A stretch of 64,000 nucleotides of DNA. Origin: Crambe crambe (Eukaryota > Porifera > Demospongiae > Poecilosclerida > Crambeidae). Shown piece after piece: positions 57,122 to 64,000 of the stretch. Under the pieces are notes generated by a model, which searched no databases, was not told where the DNA came from, and worked only from the letters and a program-made list of their open reading frames with translations. The stretch's first letter is position 1, and each line of letters begins with the position of its first letter. The DNA lies in the NCBI GenBank assembly GCA_963924555.1, contig OZ004595.1, positions 1 through 64,000 of the forward strand. Direction: 5' to 3'. Made by a program: the position numbers and the translations under genes.

Positions 57122-57340
57122 TTTATTTTAGCACTCAACTTCCTTTTCCTACAACAAACCTCCTACCAGATAGGCATCCAATGAGCGTTGTTTAGTAGTC
57201 AGTCAGACACCCATCTTTCTGATTCCCTCATGGCGTGGCAAACTGCAAGCTGTGCACATGTCAAATTCCTCCGCCAATCGATATGCTGATTAGAATAGCA
57301 CGCGCGTAAGAACTCAGTGCGCTACATTTAGAGATCAAAG
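57122..57340. promoter_or_regulatory. Probable bidirectional promoter, HELZ-like / NTHL1
   Basis: 219 bp lies between divergent start codons. A CACGCGCG run sits near 57299-57306. No TATA box is seen. Confidence 0.6.
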
Positions 57341-59432
57341 ATGTCTGAAAAAGAAGCAGGAGATGCCCTTCACCCTAAAGGTGTTGAGCACGATGTACCG
57401 GTTCCAGATGTATCGGTTCCAGCAGCACAGTTGCTGCATTATGATCATCACCACAACTCCTATACCTCTGGCTATCCTACACCTCAGGTGCTACCAGGTC
57501 AAGGGTTGATTCATACTTCTCACTTCAATCATCTTTCAGCTGTAAATCATGATGCCTACAACTATTATCCACACCAATATCGGTATGGAACCCTTGAGGC
57601 TGATAAGTGTTCACAGTTTAGTGCAAGTGATCAGCATGCATTTGTCAAGCAAGAACCAAGTACATACCATGGCACTCATCACTCCATTGAGCAAAAATCA
57701 GGAATACCAATTGAGGGATACTCGAGTTCTCTTCCTTTTATAAGATCTGGATCACACGTTAATGGTATCCCTTTCATCAAACAGGAGTCTGGCTTGCATG
57801 CTAGTAAGCCACCTTTCAACTCTGAAATTCCATCCATTAAGCAAGAGCCTGGTGTACATCTAGCCAAACCCATTTTTATCAAGCAGGAACCTGGCTCATG
57901 CACTGATGAACAGTCCCCTTTGATCAAGCACAATTCATATTCACATGCTGCTAGATTCCCGTTCATCAAGAAGGAGCCAGACATGTGCAATACTCCTATT
58001 GAGCCCCAATCGTGCATGCTTTCTGAAGGAATGAATTGCATGAAGCAAGAACCTGGACTTCGTTCCACTGAAGAAGTTACTACTGAGCATTGCAGAAAAG
58101 GTGCACATTTCATTAAGAATGAGTCTGCTTTGGATTGTGGTGTTTCATTTCCATCACAACCTATCAACCTTAATTTCATGTCGGATATTGAGGATATAGT
58201 TCAACCTACATATTCTGGTGAGTGGAGATATTCATTGTACAATGCCTAGTTCTTATCCCCGTTGATTGCGCACACATAACCATGACTAGTTAGCATCGAT
58301 AGCATTCAGAGAGAGTTATCCAACTGTGGAGATTCCTCAGATCCCTCAGGAACATATCCCAAAGGGAAAATCAAGAGAGAGGAACCCATTTGGGAACCTC
58401 CCCTCTGGCGGCAGCAGTATGAAAATATCCGATCTATGAGGTCTAAAAGAGATGCTCCTGTAGATAAATATGGCTGCTTCATGAATGCAGAGAAGGATGT
58501 CGCTCCTGAGGTGAGATCCTAAACGATATTCTCCCTAAAAACCCTCTGAAGTGTGTGTGTGTTTGCAGGTGAGACGCTATCAAGTGCTGATTTCCTTGAT
58601 GCTGTCCAGTCAGACAAAAGATGAAATCGTAGGGAAGGCTATGAGCAAGCTGAAAGAGAATGGACTGACTATCAACAGCATCCTTGATACTCCACAGGAG
58701 GAGATTGCTCGCATGATCTTTCCTGTGGGTTTCTGGAATGTGGGTGTGCACCTCAACTCACTGGCAAACATTTGTTCTCGTCTAATAGGTATAATATGCA
58801 TTTTACAGAAGAAAGCAGAGTACATCAAAAAGACTACTAAAATTCTGTCTGAAAAGTACGACAATGACATTCCCAATTCAGTTGAAGGTTTGGTGAGTAG
58901 AGTTGTTGTAGTGCTGGGTGAATGCTTACTGAATGTTTTCCGCTTAGATCTCCCTGTCAGGGATAGGACCAAAAATGGCTCACCTTATCATGGACTTTGC
59001 ATGGGGTGAAGTAAGTGGGATAGCAGTGGACACGCATGTCCACCGCATCACACATCGCTTGGGCTGGATGACACGAGAGTTTCAAAATCCTGAGGAAGCT
59101 AGGAAAACTTTAGAAAAATGGTTCCCAAAGTATGTTAACGTCAATTTTAACTACCTAGGACTTGATAGTATTTTGTGTGCAGGTCTGAATGGAGTGATCT
59201 AAACTTATTATTTGTCGGATTTGGACAACAAATATGCAGTCCTGTAGGCCCGAAATGTTCAGAGTGCCTTAATAAAGATTTGTGCCCATCCAGCTCCTGT
59301 CTAGTTAGTACAGGATTGCCACTGGGTCAGGCTATTGAGGTATCTTCTAAGTCAAAAAGGAAAAAAGAAAAAACAAACCCAAAATCTACCAAAGTAAAAC
59401 CAAAGAAAATCAAATTAGAACCTCGTCAGTAA
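57341..59432 (+). CDS. NTHL1: NTHL1 endonuclease III DNA glycosylase with long SUMO-motif-rich N-terminus
   Basis: Exon 1 (57341-58218) encodes about 293 residues not found in typical NTHL1. They are His/Tyr-rich at first, then carry repeated IKQEP-type motifs (Lys103, 147, 167, 181, 210, 235, 259). From [20 protein letters not shown] onward the protein is NTHL1: [20 protein letters not shown], the helix-hairpin-helix GIGPKMA with the catalytic Lys, the catalytic Asp in [11 protein letters not shown], and a C-x6-C-x2-C-x5-C [4Fe-4S] cluster ([17 protein letters not shown]). The enzyme removes oxidised pyrimidines and nicks abasic sites in base excision repair, in nucleus and mitochondria. The tail is Lys-rich and ends KKIKLEPRQ, again a SUMO-type motif. 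Catalytic residues are intact. The downstream gene lies 182 bp away on the same strand. Confidence 0.93.
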
Positions 59433-59614
59433 CCACATTATCACAGCATTATCATTATAACTAATCATGTTCGATGGGTAAAGGGTCGGTGCTCGAAGTT
59501 GTAGCTAGCATGAGGTACTATACTAGTACACAGTACAGGTGCGCGCGCATTGCATGCATGCATGCATGCACTAGGCAACATAAAATATATACATCAAGTT
59601 TGTTTACGGAGAAA

Positions 59615-60262
59615 ATGGCATACGTGCACCTACTAAAACAGAGAAAACGGTTTAATCCTCCATTTGCTGCAGTACCAACTCCTGACGCTGCAGCCGTAAA
59701 CTTATCACAAATCTCCTGCAGCCCTAGTAGTGCAGCCAGTCTGCCACCCACACAAACCCACACACTTCTATCTTACTGCGAGGACTCTGAAACTGCTACA
59801 GGTGGTGTGAAAACAGTGGACCAACCCAGGCTTCTCAGCCCCAAGAAAAACTCTTCCACAAAACCAAAGCAGAAAACTTACAAGTATTCCATCCATTGTG
59901 GTCCTCGAGCAAGACAAGAATCAAAGGTAGTAAAAACAAGAACAAAACCACCACCAAAGACAGTTCAACCTAACAAAATGGTTAGCATCTACGACTACCC
60001 ACTAACACCTCAAAATCAGCTGCACAAGATAGGTGCTAGAAACATCAGGAAAACAGACCAGGTGAGATGGTTATGCTGTTTAATCTATTATCTACAACTA
60101 TTACTGTAGGTGGAAGTGGACAAGATAGTTTTGCATTTCATCACTAAAACAAGATTAGAAATTCAAGCTGTAAGAGAGAGATATCTGGCTGTGAAAAAAG
60201 AAAAATTTGCAGCAGGACTGCACACAAAAGAAAAAGATATAATCTATGATAGAGAAGAGTAG
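59615..60262 (+). CDS. Uncharacterised basic protein, 199 residues
   Basis: Two exons (59615-60061, 60110-60262) join in phase with clean GTGAGA and GTAG ends. The protein starts MAYVHLLKQRKRFNPPFAAV and is Ser/Pro/Thr- and Lys-rich in the middle (KNSSTKPKQKTYKYSIHCGP; KTRTKPPPKTVQPNKMV). It ends in a probable amphipathic helix, VEVDKIVLHFITKTRLEIQA then VRERYLAVKKEKFAAG, and an acidic YDREE end. No signal peptide or membrane segment is seen, and I recognise no family. An upstream in-frame ATG at 59474 would add about 47 residues but runs through a low-complexity stretch, so the later ATG is preferred. It converges with CPSF3, 34 bp apart. A nuclear or cytoskeletal role is possible but unsupported. 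Confidence 0.65.
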
Positions 60263-60296
60263 GGATTTGCCACTTAGCTAGTTATATGTATCCATA

Positions 60297-63200
60297 TTAA
60301 GTTGCCAGGGAAATATGGAGTCTCTTAGCAGCAACAGAAACCAAATGCTGAAGGTTATCATCACTTGCTTCCACAACTAATGAAGTAGGGTCCAGCACAG
60401 CTTGTCCCGAGTCCACACATATCTCTATTTTCTTATTGTCTTCAGGACACCAATTCACATTCTGAGCTCCAAACATTTCCCTCATCAAACGGAACAACCT
60501 ATCTGGAAACTTTGATTCTTTTTTCTTCCCGCTTTTTAAGCTTTCCTTGCCTATTTCCATAAGATTTACATAAAACCCTCACTCAAATCTCGTTCCACTC
60601 ACTGTCTATGGCCAAGCGATTGGGGCTGGAGTCCACCTTCAGGACCACAGCCAACACTGCATCTGCATACATGTCATTCACACAGTCGGAGGACCACTAC
60701 AAGGAGAGAGTCAGCTAACAATAATGGTTATGAATAGATATTCACCTCGATGACAATGTGTGTGTCCTCCTTGACAATGGAAATGGCTCCATCAAATAAC
60801 TACATAAAATCATAATGAATGCAGCACAGAGCCAACAAGTTGGCATACTTTGATAGTGCTTTTTCCATGGACAAAGTACTGTGTTGCATCAGGAGCAAGT
60901 TGCTTCAGATAGTGAAACAGCACAGAAAATGGAGCCATGAAATGGATTACTTGACGCTAAAAAGGGTATAATTTATCTTTGATAATTATGGGAGTTTTGG
61001 GCTATAATACCTGGCAAAGTGAACTGGTCCCTAGTTCCGTATAGTCTGTTTAAACATCATAAGTATTTTATGTTATTGTATTATGACATCTTACTGGAGA
61101 GATCCGAAGGGTGGATAAGATGGTAATTGAAACCCCTTTCAACAAGAACCCCCGACAGCTTTGCTCCATCAGCAGGAACATTTGTGGCTAGAGATCCCAT
61201 TACTTTAGCCATTTTTTCTCCACGAAAGTACAACTCCACAGCTTGTGTGTTGCGTGGCATGTACACTTCTAAACTCATGTCCTCGCTATCCTCGTACTCC
61301 CTCACTAAAGCACTCTTAAGGCGAGCCATTTCATTGGCTTCCCCATGGACCAACACCTTCAGAAAAATCGGATCAAAGATATGGGGTGAAAATATATAGG
61401 GCTCTGAAATAAGGACACGAGTATTGGTTCCTGATACATACTATATGAGGAGGCTTGACTTCTCTAATGAACTGGCTGGTTCCTTCGTAATCAGTGTGAG
61501 CCGCAAACGAGATGTAGTCTGTCCATGATAATCAACATCTATAGTGCAACTTCAGGATAAGCAAACCAGCTGACCTACTGACATCCTGAGGGGCAGTTTC
61601 TGTCCGGTAGATGTCATAATCTCTGAAGGCTCTGATAAGACATGCTGTGATCAAGATTTTAGTTAAAGTAACACCGTAACATCCTTGAAACATTCTGACC
61701 TTAGCCAATGTCCCTTCCACACAATAGCCAGCAACAACCAGTCCATTTCTCTTGTCAGTACACCAGGCCTCAAATAGCTGACGTGAAAGTCCACTTTGCA
61801 TCATCCCAGGACTTGCCATGATCACACAAGGACCAACATCATCAAATTGATCAATGTTCTGCAAGACACAAGCTGGCACATAGTACAGAAAACTATCGAC
61901 TCACCGACCTTCAGGTTTGATATGTGCTTGAATACAAAAGGATTTGAAATTGAAATCTGACGGCGTATCTTCTCATTCATGGCTCCAATGAATGTTTGGT
62001 ACACTAAAATAGGACAGTGATCACGAGATATAAATAGTATGAAAATTATACCTGCCATGCACTTCTGAGCAAGAGAAGAGGCATAGTAGATAGGAATGTC
62101 GTGCAGCTCGGGGTGAGACGACCAATACTCATCTGAATAATTTGACTAACAATTACCCAATAAGGACAGGTGGACTATTGCCAACCAAGAATCAACAGAA
62201 GTTCCTGTGCTCTTCCTAGAGCAAAAACTGGAATGAGGCAGCGACCACCTCGAGTCACTATATCATGCACAGCAGCTGTAATATAAAAACATTATCATAA
62301 ATGACACTTCTAAGAAATACATACATACTAGTAAAGCGAGTTTCTCTAGTTTCTCTTGGTTCATGGACATGGATGCCAAAGGTAGCTTCCTGGCAGAAAG
62401 AGAGATGATAGTCATGGAGAAATGGGTGAACAGGTTTAGAAATTACAGAAATGAGGACATCTGGTGATATTGCAGGAATCTCAGCAGCCATCAAGTGACG
62501 ATCTTCCTCACAAGAAAAGTCACCAGTGTACAGGATCTTGACACCGGCTATCTCCACCATAAACATTGCTGCACCAAGCACGTGCCCAGCATTATAAGAC
62601 CAAAACTTTATTCCATTGACATCCACCTCCTACATGCAATCATACATGCACTACAATAATAACAGCAATAAGCTAACGTAAGGACAGGACCTGGTGAAAA
62701 TTAACAGTCTCTATCTTGTCCATTGATTTCTCCAAGTCCTTCTCGGTGTACAACATGTGGTCGGTAGTTATATTGCTGGGGGAAAAAATTAATACCGTGG
62801 ATCAAAGGAGAACCCATCCACTTACCTGACCTTTATGTAATCAGAGAGAAGCCATCGATAAATGGCTTTTGTAGCATGTGTCATAAAAACACGGCCTTTG
62901 AAAGTGGTCTGCATAATAGAATTCTCACATTAGCCTTAATGATTCTGTGTTACACCTTCTCTAGAAACCAAGGTAGTCCTCCACAATGATCCAAGTGGAA
63001 ACTAAAAATATATATCTATTAAAAGAAAGTCTAAAGTGAATCGACAGTCTTACTGGGTGATTAGTAGTAAGTCTATTTCATCAGCATCTATCATGTCGGT
63101 ATACGGCAATGCATCCATGCCAGAGAGCCCAGGATGGATCCCACAGTCGAGCTACAATTTTAAAATGATTCCTCTACTACTTATTATTAAATCTCTGGGC

Positions 63201-63390
63201 TCACCATTATCTTTTTATTTTTGAACTCGAGCATAATGCATGATCTTCCTACCTCTTGCCCCGCCCCTCTGCATAAAAATCAATATCGTATCAAAACTTC
63301 ATAACAGAACAGAATTACTCACAGAGGTCTGATGGTCAACTGATCACTCTCCTCAGCAGGATCACCTCCTTCAGCACGTCTCTTGGACAT
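60297..63390 (-). CDS. CPSF3: CPSF3/CPSF73 pre-mRNA 3'-end endonuclease
   Basis: The start at 63390 gives [20 protein letters not shown] then RPL, matching the animal CPSF73 N-terminus with a few extra residues. Metallo-beta-lactamase motifs are present: [38 protein letters not shown] and [15 protein letters not shown]. The beta-CASP part has [30 protein letters not shown] and [20 protein letters not shown], and the final metal-binding block reads [10 protein letters not shown]. The C-terminal domain continues to a stop at 60297. CPSF73 is the endonuclease that cuts pre-mRNA before polyadenylation and histone mRNA 3' ends. All metal ligands that I can check are intact. It is not INTS11, whose N-terminus differs. 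The gene is head to head with an ankyrin gene at 96 bp. Confidence 0.94.
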
Positions 63391-63486
63391 TATTAATGAT
63401 CGAGTTTCTTCGTACGTATATTTAATTTTGCACGTGTACGTACGTGTACATGCGCGCGTACTGGAAGGGTGTGGCTTGAGATATAT
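63391..63486. promoter_or_regulatory. Probable bidirectional promoter, CPSF3 / ankyrin gene
   Basis: Only 96 bp lies between divergent starts. It contains the palindromic CACGTGTACGTACGTG run with an E-box-like CACGTG, and a CGCGCG run. Confidence 0.6.
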
Positions 63487-64000
63487 ATGGCTGGAGTTCA
63501 CTTGCCCAAGCCTTCTAGGAACTCTCCTAAAGATGATGAAGATAGCTTGCTTCATATCGCTTGCTATAACGGGGCATACGAGTCAGCTCTAATGCTGATA
63601 CTTTCTGGGGAGGATTTGATGACTAGGAATGTGTGGAGAGAGACTCCACTTCACCACTGCACTTCCCAAGGTCATCTGGACATCATGCTTCTCCTCCTGG
63701 ACTCAGGGGCCTGTGTTAATGCTAGAGATCACCAGAACCTTACACCTCTCCATCAAGCAGTGATTCATGCCAATAAGCATGCTGCAGAACTCTTGCTTTG
63801 CTATGGGGCATCTGTCCATAACCATCCCACTGTTACCGATACACTCTCTGTGCTGGACCTGGCTGGACATGTGCATGTGTGTCATAAGGTCATCTCAGAT
63901 GCAACAGGTAAGTACTTGATATCTGGTACTTGGTTTTGCATAATTCATTTTCTTGTCTCTCTCAGGTAAAGTTTGGCCCTTGCAGCATCTCTGTAGATTA
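63487..64000 (+). CDS. Ankyrin-repeat protein, 5' part only
   Basis: From ATG 63487 the frame reads MAGVHLPKPSRNSPKDDEDS, then at least three ankyrin repeats: LLHIACYNGAYESALMLILS, ETPLHHCTSQGHLDIMLLLL, and LTPLHQAVIHANKHAAELLL. A donor (ACAG|GTAAGT) ends the exon at 63907, and a second exon begins near 63967 (CAG|GTAAAGTTTGG) and runs off the window. An Asp/Glu-rich start with DSLLHIAC resembles the entry to the ankyrin domain in IkB/BCL3-like proteins, but too little is present to name it. A GTG 18 bases upstream opens the same frame and is not needed. Confidence 0.75.

Noticed and set aside
60297-63390. Identification as INTS11 (CPSF73-like)
   Set aside because: The N-terminal [10 protein letters not shown] and [14 protein letters not shown] blocks and the C-terminal extension are those of CPSF73.
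1-64000. tRNA, rRNA or known small RNA genes
   Set aside because: I scanned for tRNA-like A/B boxes and rRNA-like stretches and saw none that I could support; intronic snoRNAs cannot be excluded by eye.

Overview
The window is the left end of a eukaryotic chromosome, most likely from a sponge (demosponge-like animal). It opens with 4.8 kb of perfect telomere repeat. The genes further in are animal genes with many very short GT-AG introns (about 45-150 bp) and small intergenic gaps. One gene carries a secreted Cys-rich fibrinogen-like domain of a kind I associate with sponges and cnidarians. The species assignment is inference; nothing in the window proves it.

Region 1 (1-5100): the C-strand telomere repeat CTAGCC (G-strand CTAGGG, not the usual animal TTAGGG), without visible interruption, abutting a perfect 20-bp minisatellite. 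Region 2 (5100-28780): a gene-poor subtelomere. It is built from diverged satellites, inverted and direct segmental duplications, decayed exon-bearing gene fragments, several snap-back MITEs, one clean 854-bp terminal-inverted-repeat transposon with a 9-bp target duplication and a second element nested inside it, and a possible non-coding transcript made of duplicated repeat exons behind a TATA box.

Region 3 (28781-64000): dense conserved genes. In order: DCAF7/WDR68 (-), phafin/PLEKHF (-), selenocysteine elongation factor EEFSEC (+), membrane adenylyl cyclase (+), a small NHERF-like PDZ protein (-), TGFBRAP1/VPS3 (+), an RRM + F-box + LRR protein (-) with a complete secreted subtilisin-CUB-fibrinogen-like gene inside one intron (-), a HELZ-family zinc-finger helicase (-), NTHL1 endonuclease III (+), an unrecognised basic protein (+), CPSF3/CPSF73 (-), and the 5' part of an ankyrin-repeat gene (+).

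The genes do not form an operon or one pathway. Several relate to RNA or genome maintenance: EEFSEC (Sec recoding), HELZ (mRNA regulation), CPSF3 (3'-end cleavage), the RRM/F-box protein and NTHL1 (base excision repair). Four pairs are head-to-head with 96-268 bp between start codons, which suggests shared promoters. The main points to check are the CTAGGG telomere, the RRM-F-box-LRR fusion with its same-strand nested protease gene, the array of SUMO-consensus motifs ahead of the NTHL1 catalytic domain, and the repeat-exon transcript in the subtelomere. Exon boundaries were read by eye from splice signals, phase and protein-family similarity.
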